Below, piece after piece: positions 47,601 through 61,687 of a stretch of DNA of 64,000 nt. The stretch is from NCBI RefSeq assembly GCF_963662255.1, contig NC_085051.1, positions 54,537,101 to 54,601,100 on the forward strand. The letters are read 5' to 3'. The position numbers and the translations under genes were made by a program. Below the pieces are notes generated by a model that did no database searches, was not told where the DNA came from, and worked only from the letters and a program-made list of their open reading frames with translations. The stretch comes from Cinclus cinclus (taxonomy: Eukaryota > Chordata > Aves > Passeriformes > Cinclidae). Each line of letters starts with the position of its first letter. Positions within the stretch are counted from its first letter, which is position 1.

Positions 47601-50600
47601 AAACAAGGTCACGGTTCAGTCTTGCACAGCACACAGTGCTATGTTGGTTCTGGCAGCAGTTGCCAATAGATAGGGATCGATGAAGTGAGAGAGAATAGCT
47701 CATGTTTTTTTAAAGGGAGACATTATATATATTGTGCAGTTTTGACAGCAGAAGTGCTCTTAGTTGCTGATGCAAACCCTGTAAATGTAGGCTGAGAAGA
47801 GAGAGCCCAAAATGGGTCAGCAGCAGAGACGAGCATTTATTCTAAAATCACAGCAAACTGAACACTGCCAGCAGTGAGTCCTGTTCCTCCACAATCTGTT
47901 ATCTCATACAAGTATTTGTGTTTTCAGTCTTTGTTTGCTTATAAGTAAAAGTATTTTAGTTTTATTTTTAATTTAAAAAAGGTATTGAATGTATTTGCGC
48001 AGTAGGAGAAGAACTGAATCTTAAAGATTTTTATACAATGTTCATGAAAGGATCTGAAAAGCTAAATAAAGAATTACTGATAGTTTAGCTTTTTCTTTGT
48101 CTTCTTTCAAATAAGAAGTTATGTTATTAATTAAAAGAATCCCAAGAAGTAACTGAACTGATCAGTGAAGGGAGAGGGGATGTAGCTCTTCTCTTTTCTA
48201 CCTCATGCTCAGTCAGCTTAATTATATTAGCTTAAACACTATTGTTTTTTAAAAACATGGGGAAAAAAGTGTCCTTAGAAGTTCCTTTATTTGAAGTGGG
48301 TATTCCTGTGGATGAATGGTTAAGACAGAAGCTAGTGGGGAATTTTTAAAACATATTTTTTAGCTGTTGTTCAGTTCTTGCTCAAGGAACTCGAATGGAA
48401 GCTGTAGTGCTCCTCACCGTATCACTTGGGTGAACCTTCCTGCTCACACGGCCCTGAGCTCCCTCCAAGCCCCTCTGGCAGCTGCAGGATCCTGCCTGGA
48501 CTGGGCTTTTGCCCAGGCATACCCACGTGCCACATCCCAGCCCATGATTCTGAGTAATACAAGTGATTCAGGAAATAAACACATGTGACATCTCACAAGC
48601 AGCTATGTGAAGGCTTCCAATTTCCCACTACACAGACACATGATTCGTCACCTTCTGCTGATGGCTTCCTATGTAGAGAGTGGTTCAGTTAAGCAGCACC
48701 GGCCCTACATATTTCCAAACTCAAAATTCTGGTTTCAGGAAACTATTCCTTTTCCAAATATTCAACAAATACATGACAGAGGAAAAGATGTGATAGGGAA
48801 ACAGAAAAGCAGAACTGCATCACCTGCTCAAGTGTGATTTGGTAGTCCTTAATGAAGTTTTTTGGATGCAAGAAGAGTAGCAAGTTATCCTTTAAGCAGC
48901 ATCCATGAAGGAGAAGGATGCTGAGTGTGACAGCACAGGGCCCGCAGCGCCATGGGAAAACAGCACGGGGTCAGTCCTTGGGCTGACTTTTTCTTTTACT
49001 TAGGGCAATGAAAGGGCTCAGAGTGTCTTGTGATAAACTACTGCCTGGAGCCCATTTCCATCTGTAATTGTTAGCACAGCTGAATATTGTCCCTGCATAC
49101 TCGGGCTCCCTGCATGACTCAGCTCCCGAGAGCTATTTTGGGTGGCAGAAGGGAGAAGCTGCCAGGCTGGCATCCCCTCCCGTCACCTTTGTGCAAATAG
49201 GATGTGGCTTTGCACGAAAGGCGTGCTCTATCTGAAGGGATTACACAGAGTGCAGCCCTAACCGTGCGCTCTGATATTGCTGATGCATTATAAATGCATC
49301 ATTATATGCATCATTTAAATGCATTATAAATGATCCGTTGCTCACCCGCATGAGGGAAGCCAGAGGAATGGAAAACTAAAATGTGAAACTGGTGAGCATA
49401 AAAACCAAGCGAGTGATTCATGCTGTGTGGAAAACAGCCCTCACTGGGTATAGGCCTGTAGTTCTGTAGAATTAAGCACAGCTACCCGGATGAGACAATA
49501 ATTTATCTCATTTATGACAATGTTTGTCTTTCTCTCGGTCCTGAAAAACGCCTGGGCATGGCATGAGCACCATGGGTGAGCCTTCACCATGTCTGCTTCC
49601 CCAGGTGCTTTTCAGCTCCCACAGATGGTAGAGGCAGGTGGAATTCTGTTCTTGTGAGCAGGGGGATAAGGAGGCAGAGCAGATTTTGCTTAGCACGCAA
49701 ACCCAATCTAACAGCAATTAAACCAGGTTTGGTTTGGCTTGTATTCCCTCTCATGTGCAGTTATGCTGAGTTCAGAGGGTTTCTCATTCACTCTTTTTCT
49801 GAGCCCTTCTGACTCGGGACTTGAGTAAGAAACACCAGCACCAGCCCCTTGCATCCTGCAGAGCTGCAGGAAGAGCTGGGGACATTGCAGAAGGGTGCTC
49901 AGTTTTTCTCCCACAACCCCCTCAGAGACAGCTTTCTGCTTGCCCCGCTTCCATCATTTTCATCTCCAACACTAATCCTGGAACCACATCCATAACACTG
50001 TGGCATAGGACTATTCTTTCCCTGAATTAGAATATTTTTATAGCTTATTTTACCAAGGAATCACAACAGAAAAGCTGCAGATTGGCTTTCCTGATTGTTC
50101 TCTCACTCCTTGCTGAAAAGTTTCTCTCATCATTCTGCTGAGCAGGAAAATTTCAACAGGGAAACGCAAATTAAAAACAGTTTATATTCAGATATAAAAT
50201 TCTTACTTAAAGAGAAATAGGTTTTTTTTTTCTCTTTGGAAAAGAATTAATTTCCTCTTCTGGATTTTGAACTTCACTCTTTTCTTACATATCCCTTGGT
50301 AAGAAATGATGGACCCATTAACCATCTCCAAACTAATCATGCACCACAGAAAATCAGAAGCCCTTGGAGGCGATCTGAAGTCCCTAGGCAACATACTGAA
50401 ACTTTAAAACTGGTAAAGGAATGAAGGAATGAAACATCCCAAATGCCCAATTAGTCAGTTTTATTATCATATTGTGTGTGGTCTCTGTGAAAATCTGGCC
50501 ACATCTCACAAACTCTGAGACCATCGAAAAGATATTGCATGTGCATACCCCATAATAAAGCCATTAGAAACCCAAGAGGACTTCTTTAGTGTGAGTCATG

Positions 50601-51060
50601 ATACTCAGGAAAAGATGAGGCAGAGCAGCCAATTCACTTTTAAACTGCAGCGTGAGCCCTGTGCAAAATCAGCAAATCCAGACAACCTGGATATCACACA
50701 CAGTGTTTTATTTACAGCCTCAAAAATGCCTAAATATCAACCAAACTGCAAACCTAACTCCCTGCACTGATTTGAAGGCAGAAGGGAGAGTGCAGATGCA
50801 AGCAACAGCTTCAAAGATTTGTCTGTATTCTGCAGCACTCACCTAACCCTCCAGTAAACTTGGAGAGAGGAAGACCAAGGGTTGTGAGACAGAGGAGTGA
50901 GACCATGGATGAATTGGGTCTTGGTAAGTGCACAGAGGAGAAGCCTTGGTGAGAACTTAAAATACATCTTTGGGAAGGAGATTAGTTTCAGGTACAGCAT
51001 TAATCTTCTATTTTCTTAGTTTACACTTTTTTAATCTTGAGGAGCTTTTGGCTATTTTAG
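41691..51060. other. Intron 1 segment with no gene recognised
   Basis: Ordinary intronic sequence with GAAAT repeats near 42978-42998. A cluster of short direct and inverted repeats (gcattataaatg twice, tgcatcat twice) lies at about 49281-49332. No supported exon was found. Confidence 0.65.
49281..49332. repeat. Short nested direct/inverted repeats
   Basis: gcattataaatg occurs at about 49285-49296 and again at 49321-49332. Between them lie gcatcattatatgcatcatt and ttaaatgcat, so several partial palindromes overlap. This is an AT-rich structure-prone patch with no known role. Confidence 0.7.
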
Positions 51061-54000
51061 AAGGGAACAAGTTCTAACAGAGCAGCACCGCCGAACGCCC
51101 TTGGGGTGCCTACGAACCAGAACAGGTTTGGGAATCTGCAGCTAAGGCCCACAGTCGTCATCCAGGGAGCTGCAAAAAGGAAAGTCACCCTGCCAGATGT
51201 TACCTACAGCCTCCCAGCAGGGCCACCCATTATTATTAAGAAACAGCCACTTTATGAAGAACAAACTGAGCAGGAACTCAGCGAAGCAGAACAGAGCCAG
51301 GGCCAAGATGCAGAGAACATTGGGTATGTGCTTCAGATAGAGCCACCACGAGACAGACAGGAGCCTGAGGCAGCCCTTCCATCCCATCCATGGCAGTATT
51401 TTCTTAGTTCAGTGACCCTGCTTGTTGAGTGGACAGAACATGTCCTTACCAGGAACACCCATCCCTTGGGGCAGGAGAGGATGGCAGCACATCAGCCTCT
51501 GCTTGGGATCAATCCTGCAGATGGTAGAGGTGGAGAGAGGAGAAAGCAGGCAAGAACTGTGGCAGGCTGGAGGGATTAAAGTCAGGTGAAAGTTGGACCT
51601 AGTCAAGGCTCAGCCAAGGAGAGCACATCTTCACCTGGACTGAACAAGAAGTGTGGTGGAAACCTCCAGAGCTCTTGGAGACAGATGCCAGCAATATAGA
51701 AGAAGCTGGAATTTAATGTGTGGAACAAGGAGGAAGGGAGTGTTGGAGAGATGGGTCTAGTGGGAAACAGTCCTCTCAGGAGTGTAGCTAGGATTTGTCC
51801 TTTGTGTATTTTCTCACCACAACTGCATTTCACAAAGCCTCTAACACACAACTTCATGGGGAAGAACCTAGAGGAAGATTTTGAGCATCTCTAAATAGCA
51901 GATGAAGTAATTAGGTGGTAAGATTTTTAGCCAAGGTGTATTCAGTGATGGCCAAACACCACAGTTCCCAGTTTAGATGCCAAATGTTCAAAGAAAAAGT
52001 TAGGACTGACTTACTAAATCACCACTGACAGATGATGGTTTCAAAACTATTGTTATTTCCCTGCAAATCCTGGAAATCTCTGACTGCTGAGCAAGTAATT
52101 TTCACTCATGAAAGATTTAAGCTTTGTTTAAGGTGGCACTTTGCCAGCAAAAAGAAAGGTGGTGTACATCAAAAATGCTGGTTTTAATTTTGGCTGTACC
52201 TGCTGACCCTGACCTGGTGACAGATGGAACACACTGAATCTTTTATAATGCATAAATACTTTGTCCTTCTGCACGGGATGCACTCAGGACCTCCCATAGC
52301 ATGACACACTCAATGGCCACCCTTTCTCCTGTACCTAGTGGCATCTCACAAGGCAATTAAAAGCTGATTTCAAAGCCACTGTGCCTGCCTGGGGGTCCCA
52401 TAGCCCCTTACATCCTTTAATTTCAAAAAACATCATTGTCTACTCATTCTGAAAACAAGGATATCCCTCACGTTTAGGCACATCCATGAGTTTACCCATC
52501 ACAAGCAATGAAGGACAAGCACAGTTGGTAGAAATAAGGGTGTAGTTACAGGCTTTTGCATCAAGTCACACCTTCCCCCTAACCTCTAGGCTGAGAAATC
52601 TGTGCATGCTCCAAATCTGGAGAGGTGTCAGTCAGACTGAGTGCACTGAAAGCCAGAATGGGTAGATGCCTGGTTTAGTACCTTTCCATGATCCTTTGAA
52701 GTATCCATGCAAGACAGAACAGCAAGAATTACAAGAAAATTGACACCCTCAAGCAAAGACAGACTTTTATTCTGAAAAAAAACTACTTAAATGCAATCTG
52801 CTGCTGTGTAATATATATGCCAGAGGGACAAAATATGGTGTAAAGTAGGATCTCAGCAAGTTGAGATCCAGCTTACATATTTGGCCTGTTTAATCCAAGG
52901 ATGAAAATAATTACGCAAAGTCAGTCTAAGCAATCCCAGAAGGATTTGAACATATGAAATACGGTCACTGTGAGAAGTGGAAGGAAGGGAGAGCTTCACC
53001 AGTTTCAGTTCCCCTTGGCTTTCCTACACTTGTGTGTGAATTTGGCCCAGAAAACTGTCTGGCACAGGGGATGGTGATCATTCATCCTTTCTATTTGCAC
53101 AAGAATGTGGGAAGGGCTTAGAAAAAGATCCTCTTCTCCCATCTGGGGGTCTGGGTGGGTGCCAGCTAAGTTCAGTGATGCATAACCATTTCAAGAAGCT
53201 CCTTGCCACTCTCTGTTCTGCAGGCATTTGTAAAGAAAGCAAATGCACATGCCCCAGCAGTGTGTTGGTTGCTCTGTCAGGATTTGGAGTATCCTACTTT
53301 TCTCTGATTGTCATGACAGCAATACGAGGCAGAAAGGAAATAAAACCAGTTTATCACCTTAGCACGCATCCAACGAGATTTTCAAACCCCATCAGCTGGG
53401 GAAAAGAGAGAGAAGAAACTTAACACACAGGTAGAAAGTCTTGATGTGGTGTGTGCTGAGAGAAGCCAGAAACTACGTCTTCTGGAGGGCACCAGGTACC
53501 TCTTCTCACACACATGAGCAGCCAGGCAGCAGAGGCAAAGCAACGAGATGTGCTGCAAGAAGCAAGCTCCTACCTGGAAGCCATGGGCAGGTTTGGGTCC
53601 CGGTGTCCTGGTGGCAGTGTCCCTGCTGTGATGGATGAGGTGCTTTGGGTCATTCATGCGCTCAGGTCCCAGGGTGGGGCCAGCGGGGGCGGCTTTGGCT
53701 CCGAACCCCGCCTCGCATCATGTGAGCCCTTCGCTTCCAGCCCTTCCCAAAGGCTGCTCCCCTCTCCCATGTCTCTGGGAGCCCTCCTGAGGAGCCTCTC
53801 TGCCTGTTGAGCGGCAAATTGCAGCCAGCCTGCCTCGCCTTTGAGTCCCTGCCAAGGCTTTGTTTGTTTTCTCTTCTGTTTCAAACATCCTTTGTGCCTT
53901 TCTGGCTCAGTTAATTAGCTACAATGCTCAGCTTCTCCAGTTTTTAAGTGCTGCCCAAATAATAGCTGGTCAGACCTAAAAGGATTTAAAAGCCTGTGCT

Positions 54001-57000
54001 GAAGGTGTGCTGAGGAAGGCAGGTGGTCTCTGCCTGTGGCAGGTTCATCCAGCTGATGTGCAGAACATGAGAAAAAACACGGTGGCTTGGGGTCAGTATC
54101 ACAATAGGGTTTTGTGTGCTTTGGTTTCTGCAGAGCCGTGCAGCCAAAACTGCCACATCCTTGTTCCTGGTCCTGGCACAGATCACTGGGTTCAGGTAAC
54201 AGAGAGGAAGCCATCAACACCTGCAGTTGCAGGAGGGGTTAGGGGGGCTGGGACACAGAAGGGATGACACCGCCAACTCATTGGTGCAAAGGAACATCTC
54301 CAGGGCATCCTCAGAAGCCATAAAGAGTGGGAACCCTGAGAAAGAGGCACCTGGGGAATGGGGGGAACTGCTCTCACACTGCTCAGGGGAGAGATACAAG
54401 AAGGACAGAAAGGCCGTGTATAGTCAAGAAAATCAGGATGAAAAGCAGCCTTAGGCATTTGGAGTTGTTCTATCAGATGGACCATCAAACTGTATTTTAA
54501 AAGTTTGTCTGAGCCTGACTTCTTACAGCTCCATGATGTCACTTATCTTTACCTACCACAAGGCAATTTGTCCAGGGGTTAAAGCTGCAGTTTCCAGCCA
54601 TGTGGCAGCCTGTTGTAATCCGCCTCTCTTACATAATCCAGCAAATATTTTGCTAAAGTTCAGTTTAATTGCAGGATTGATGGTGTCGAGAAGCATATTC
54701 TCCTTCATGAATTTTTCCCCTTTGGAAATCAAGCTAGAGACATGCAAAGGGCAGTTTTTTTCTCTGCTTGCCTTATTCAGTGGCCTAGAAAGGGCACTGT
54801 GTTCCCACATCAACCCCCCCCCCCCCCCCTTGTTTTGCTTCTCAAGGAAAAGGTTAACATCTCTCCTTTCCCTACTTCTCCTGCTGTGGCACATACCAGA
54901 GATCAGAGTGCAAGAGACAAACATGACACAAGTCAATCAAAGAACTAGAAATAGGGTAGGGAGGAGGTGAGTTATCCTTAGTCCAAATTAGGTGGAGCCC
55001 AGCTATTCTTGTGCTGTTTTGCTAGGGTCACTCTGGATTAAGAGAGGACACAAAGGGGAAGGGAGGGAGACAAAAAAAAAAAAAAAAAAAGTTTTGCTAT
55101 TTAGCTTTTTCCTGAGACTGTTTATAGGTTGCTTGACATCATTTCATGATAATTCATGGCAAAGCCTTCCTCGGCTGTTTTCTTCCTTCTCCCTTTAATG
55201 CCACTGTTGCCTTTTGGATGATGTGGGATGTGTGGCTCTTTCCAGATCTCATATTTTCTCCTGCTCCTCCTCGTGTGCTTCTCTCTTCTCATCCTATTGT
55301 TGGCCCTTCTGTGTAATATAGAGAACAGCTGTTGGAGGTTCAGAAATGCTGACTGATGGGCCAGATCACAAATTTCTCTGTGCTTTACAACTTCAGATCC
55401 AGCTCTTTCAGATCCATGCTGACCCACCTTTTCCATCTTTTTCCTACCTTCTTTTAATCCTTCTTGTTTTTCTGGTCATAGCTGTAATCCATTTACTAAA
55501 GCTTTTTGTGGTCCAGCTCCCTTTTCCAGTTTTACACTAGTGTAAATCCAGAGTAAATCTGCTGGTGTAATTGGGATCATAAGATATGAGATGACTGTTC
55601 CTTCCAGGAGCCAGAGCCAAAACCAATGTCACTGTCGTCAGCATCTTTCTCGCCGTTGTTTCCAATATCAAAGACAGACTGTAGTCTGGGAACAGTGATA
55701 CCAATCATCAGACTGGGAGTTAAGTTGCATCATTTACCTACTTCAACCTTCTCCAGATGCTTTTCAGCCATTAATTAAGTATAGGAGCCCAGCAAAGACA
55801 AGGGTTATCATTTTCAGGGTGAGGCACTAAGGAGGCAGCAATGTTCTCAAAGGCACATATGAAAAGTCCCGCCTGGCTCTGTGGTGTAACCTCATGTTGA
55901 TTTTATTGGCTCAAATTCAGCAACAGGGGTCAAAATAAGGGAAAAGTCCCTGTGTCTTACCAGAATGTCGATCCCATGAGGAAAATGGGTGCCACAGAAT
56001 GGGTGCAGAGTCTTTCCCATGCCACAGTTGTGTCAAATTTGGGGTCAGTGTTTTGTTGAATAGGGTCAGAGGAAGTACAAATGTCTGTGACAGGCTATTC
56101 CATATGTCACTGGTTTCACTGGGGCTATCACATTTCCTCTTCCAGCCCATGGCAGCAAGCTTCCAGGTCCCTCAGGATTTGGGGATAGATTTTCCCCTTT
56201 CATGCTACTGCTGAGTCCCAAAGGGATTTACTGATGTTGGTTATCAATCCAAGCTAAGCACGGCTTTGGTGCTGACAGACCTTGAAAACAAAAGTGTGGA
56301 GAACCTGATCTGTTCTGCATTCATCCACATTCCCAGCACCTCTCCTGAAACACATCTGATGTCCCAGTACCTTAAAGCTGCTTCATGCTGTGTGTCATGA
56401 ACTTTAAGAAAAAAAAATAAAAATAGAAGCCTGGAAAACTTCCCAGATTGTGCAGTGCATCTGCCTTTTGTGCCCTAGGAAAAAGGTGAGGGTGGTAGGG
56501 CTCTTTCCTTTAATTTTCTTGGCCCATAAGCATGCATCATGTTCTCACACTGGACAAGTCTGCTGGTCCATCCCAGCTGTGTGTTTCATTTGCATTGAGG
56601 TGACATGGAGAACCCTATGGCAGTGAAAGATAGATGAAACACTTTTGTTTCTTGTCTCTTATGTGTTCTATGAACACAACAGTAAATGCAGGTAGAAGAG
56701 TGCTTGTGTAATGCACCTGTGTAATTTACAATTAATTTGCTAGCATTAATTTACTAATATTTCTCCCACAGTAATTTTAACAACTAGATAGATTTTTAAT
56801 ACTTTTTGGTTTTGTACTGCTTGTTCTAACAGAGGAAGACACACTGATGGAAATCTAATGGTAATATTGTACTAAAGAAAACTGGAAGCCCAGCCAGGAC
56901 TAATTACTGCAATCTCAGACCTGGCTGCTATCCCCATGGTGAGGCTCTGTGCAGGCACATGGGCTGGCAGGGTTAGTAGGGGAACAAACTAATGCAGACA

Positions 57001-60000
57001 CAGGAATGAAAGGTTACACTTGTGCAACTCTTATGGCCCTGAAGATACTTCAACACAAAATGTTACACCAACAAGTTTTGGTACACAGACACTACTGTTT
57101 AGGTGTAATATCTATTACTAGTAAAATACAAAGGCTTAAGGCTAGGAAAATTAGGACCTTATTGGCATTTTCAAACTCATCTGTGTCTCATGACAATACA
57201 GTTAGGAAATTGTCTTCGTTGCCATAAAGGCAGGGGTGTATCCTTGAGAGACAGTTATTTTTTTGGTGTTTGAGAGTTCGGTGGCCTGGATTTCTTACAG
57301 TGAAGAGGCTCTAGCATGGACTGACCAGGATGGAGAAAGCTCCCTCATGCAGAATACCAGTTCCATGTGCCTTTTCTTTCACATCAACACTGGCTATAGG
57401 AGCTCCTTGTTATCTCTCTCTGCGGCCCCTACGCTGCCACATCATTCCCAAAGGTTTGCTCTCAATTAGACCAGGGAGAAAAATAACCCTCCAGCAACCC
57501 CACTGCCAACCAAAACCCCATGGGGATATCCCAGTGCTCAGCAGTGCAGCCCTGAGCACCCCACACATCCAGGTTACCTGTGGTGGCTGCACTGGCGGAC
57601 GCTACAGGACAGATGTGCTGGGGATGGGGTTGTAGTTGGAACAAGGGTGTGCAGCCCTGTGCCATGGGAAACATGGAAATGAGGAGTATATCTGCACAGG
57701 ACACTGGCACTGGGTGACCATACATGCTGCAAGCTTGGACCCAGAAGTATTTTGCAGCCACTCCTCTGTGTGACAAGCCCAGCCTGGCTGATTGAGTGTT
57801 TGCCTTGGCAGTGAGTCCCCACGTCAAACCAAGGGTGTAATTTCTCTCTGGTGGTGGCCTGAGCAAGGAGCTACAGCACAGCCCTTGAGGCCCTGGCTCT
57901 TGGGGGCTCTCCCTGGCCTTTGCTTCATATTCTTCCACCTCTCACACAGTAACAAGGGCCCTGGAAAAGAGGCTGCTGCAGCCTGAGTGCCTTGGACAGA
58001 AGCAGAGGGTCCACAAACTGCTGGGTGAAACGCATCACACTTTGGTGCCCAGGGAGGAGCAGACTCCCAAAGTGGACTTGAGATGTCTGTTGATTCTCCT
58101 TCTTTCTTGAAGTTTTGAAATACAGCAGTAAAGAAAAATCAACATTTTTCAGCTGGTTTTGGTTTGCTGCAGGGGTACATCCGTTCTTCACATGAATCAG
58201 AAACTGTGGCAAACACAATGTGCTGTGCCTCTGGCGGGTACATGCCATCCCCATTTCTTGCAGCTTGATGGAGAACAGCAAACCCTTCATTGGACGGGGG
58301 ATGGACAAAGAAAGCCTTGTTGCCTGTGGGGCTCTGTCATGCTGATGTTTCTTTTTCACTTGTGCTCATAAGTCACCAAAGGGCCCATGCATACCCATTG
58401 GAAATAGAAGTGTGAAACTAATAACTAAAAATATAAACTCTGGAGGGAAGAAAATTAGTCAGGAGGGAGGGGAGACCCAGAGAAGCCAGAGGGATGCAAT
58501 TTACTGAGCCTGATTCATGATGCTGGCAGGGAGTCCTCTGCCAGAGCCAGATGAATCAGATTCCCTTTCAGTCTGTGCTGGCACCACAGTTATTTTGGTG
58601 TTACCATAGGCAGAAGAAGAGTTGGTATTGGGAAGCATTACTGGGCAGAGAGTGACTATCTGCTGAAACTGAAACAGCTTGTCATCTTAACAATATTCTC
58701 ACTTAATGAAGTAAAAGGAGGGAAAATGAAATATGGTGGTGTGTCAGGTCAGAGTTTCTCCTAAGAGCCAGGGAGGGTGTTCCTCACCCAGGCTGGAAGT
58801 CTGGCTCCTACAGGTTTTGTTTGTCTCTTGATGGGGCTGGAATAGATGCTGCTGCAGCTCATAGTCAAACATCCTGAGAAAATATTTCTAAGAAAAAGTG
58901 CAGCTGAGCTGGTGTTTTGGTTTAGATCCTCAAAATTTGTGGACCATATTCAGCAGTTCATACGGTGGAATGGACACGCAGCCTTTGGCATGGTAGACAA
59001 GAACAGAGGAGAAGGGATGTCACTGTGCTTGTAGTGTTTTTCTGGATGCCACACCTTGCACTGGAGCCCTTACCAGGGACTTCCACAGCTCCAGCTGATC
59101 TCAGGTGTGTTATTCCCACACAGTGCAAAGATCAACATGGCACCTGAGAAGCAGCAATCTTGTGGTCCAGGTGTCCATTCAGCAAAGGACTTAGGTAGTG
59201 TTTTATTTTGACCCTTGCTCCAATCTGGTGGCAATTAGGAGGCCATACACACTTGCTCAAGCGTCTTAGTGAATGGAGTCTTTTACAGCCATTAGTTTCT
59301 GGGGATTTAGATCATGCCCCAAAACAAGATGAAGAAAAGGTTTAGAAAACATTTGTGTTAGAAAGACCTCTACATTTTAGGATTTGGCCAATTGCCACAG
59401 TTTGCTGATGGAAATGTTCTTCTCACCTACTTATTTGTTGTTCTGACTCAAAAATGATCAATGAAAAACATGTTCATTGACAACTCTATAAGCTCCCAGC
59501 CTCCTCCAGATATCAGATCCAAGTGCATGCCTGTGCTTGCCTGGCTAATAAAGAAAACTGGCAAATTTTTGTTTATCTGTTTCTCACCTGCGTCATCATG
59601 ACAGTCAGCTAAAGCAGGAGCAGATGAATATAGCCAGCAGAGACAGGAGCTTACAAAAACAGCCTATTTTTAGCCAGCCTTCCTTCCATGCTGTGGAGGA
59701 AACGAGGCATTTAATACGCTCTGCTTGATGTGGGATTCATGGTGTGGTTTTCCCCACCCTTGCTCAGATGATCCTGCCTCATCACCACGCTGATATTCCT
59801 TTCTCAAACCCATATCACATGCCTGGGCAGCCAGCCAGCCTACCTGTCTGAGAAAAACAGAGCAGCTTCTCCCCACCACACCCTGAGCTCTAAGGATGAT
59901 AACCCATTGTCAGGAAACATCAGCAATAACTCTTTGGAAAGCAGATGCCTGTCAAATTTCACATGCAGCCATCTTTCCCTGCTGCATCCCTTCCCAGCAC

Positions 60001-61687
60001 GGATCTTGTTGTCGGTGCCATGGCCCTGATCCTGCTTGGCACCTCCCAAGCACCAGGATCTGGTTGGTGCCATGGCATGACCCAGGGCAGGAGATGTTTC
60101 TCTTACATGTCACCCATCAACAGCATCCTGTCACACCACCAGAAAACTGGTACCATGGAAGTGACAACCCAAGTTCATGGCATGGGGGAATTTTGTTTCC
60201 TTAGACAAAAAAAAGCCTGAAAAAAAACCAACCTAAACATTTTGTTAACCAGTGAGGAAAGCCTGGTTTACTAGAGTGCTCTGTTAGTGTTCAGATTGTT
60301 TTTGCTTCTATTAGGTAGCACCTAGAAGTCCCAAGAATGTCTCTGATGTGGTAAATAGAAAGAGTAGTAAGAACCACAAAACAAGTTTGTTTGCTAAACA
60401 AGTAAACCTGTGCAGGCAGACAAACATTAGGAAAATGCTACTACTGGAAAAGTCACATTTATAAAAGAAAATATTTTCACCAAAATTATGCTGAATGTAT
60501 TTTAAATAAATCACATTTAAATATGATCAGAGTGTAGTCCTAAAATATTTGATATAACCTTATAGCAACTTGATTGGTTTATCTAATCACCAGATTACCA
60601 GCAGAGATTCAGACTGTTTCTTTTGTTGGGTGGAGAGATGAGTTATTTCTTGAACTGTCTCCTTGATTCCAACAAGTCAACTTAGTCAATAACAGGACTC
60701 AGGGTCTGACAAGCAATTTGTGACTTTCCATTGTTATGGAAAATATAATCCTAAACTATTTACAAAAGAAAACAGAAATAATCAGGCATTGAAAGAAAAG
60801 AAATAAAACCACTCCACTTTTAGACTATCAAAATCCTACAGACTGTGTTTTGTAGATTATAACTTCTACCAGAATTAATAGCAAGGAAATTTATTGCAGA
60901 ATGTAGATAAACATAGTTTTCTGTATATTTTATGGGGGAAAAGATGCTGTAGAAATTTCAGATTCTTGCCATTTTTGTAGACACAACTTTAGGACTACGA
61001 GTTGCTTGTTTTAAAACAGGTCAATCTCTGCATAAACTAAAGAGCAGATCTGTAATTTATTGATACTCTTTTGCTAGCTAAGCACTCTTTTGCATTACTC
61101 TTTAGACTCATTCCTCCAGTCATCCCTGTTCTGCTTCAGCAATATTTTATATTAAAATGTGTATCTTTTCCCCTTAAAAAAATAACTTAAATTGCTAATT
61201 TCCTCCTGCTCTACAGGGAAACCCAGGAAAATAATCCCTGCTTCCAGAGTGCTGTGTTGTCCAGCCAACAGACCGAATACAGAGCACAGAACACGTTGAA
61301 TTTGCAAATATACAGTGCACGGCACAGCTTTAGCCATTGTAAATGCCGGGTGGATTGGATCATGCAGGAATCCTGCTACTCAGAAATGAAGGGCAAGCTC
61401 GTGAATTAAGGCATGCAACCCGAACGAGGTCATTTAGACACAGCTTGAATTTAATTTGTTTACAAAGTCAAAGGCTTCTTTAAGCATAGCTTCGACATAG
61501 GCAGGAAAGTTTAGAGGAGGTAACGACAGGCTTTTCTTAACTCTATTTTTCCTTATCTGATTCATGCAGCATCAGAGAAAGCCACACCCCAGCAGCTGCA
61601 GGGCTTGCCTGGGAGGCTGAGTCGCAGCGAGAGGAGCACAGGAAAGCAGAAGCAGAATACAGAAAAGTATAGAAAACGTAAGCCCAC
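51061..61687. other. Intron 1 segment next to coding exon 1
   Basis: Intronic. It contains a plus-strand ORF of 157 codons at 51106-51579 with no recognised family, a 16-base C run at 54814-54829 and an A run at about 55073-55090. A small GC-rich patch with a GC-box-like gggggcgg lies near 53690-53735. No exon could be supported. Confidence 0.6.
54814..54829. repeat. Poly-C run of 16
   Basis: An uninterrupted C run on plus, hence a G run in the AHNAK2 pre-mRNA strand. Confidence 0.95.

Larger units (their letters stand above)
12995..61687 (-). other. AHNAK2 intron 1, about 48.7 kb
   Basis: This is the intron between the MCDCFH exon and the SGRQL exon, with donor GTGGGC at 61687 and acceptor CTTTCAG at 12995. 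It holds the minisatellite, CR1 fragments, solo LTR and CpG-rich segment listed separately. The size is inferred from the phase-compatible join and from matching spacing with the mammalian N terminus. No transcript evidence is available, and extra noncoding or alternative exons inside it are possible. Confidence 0.82.
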
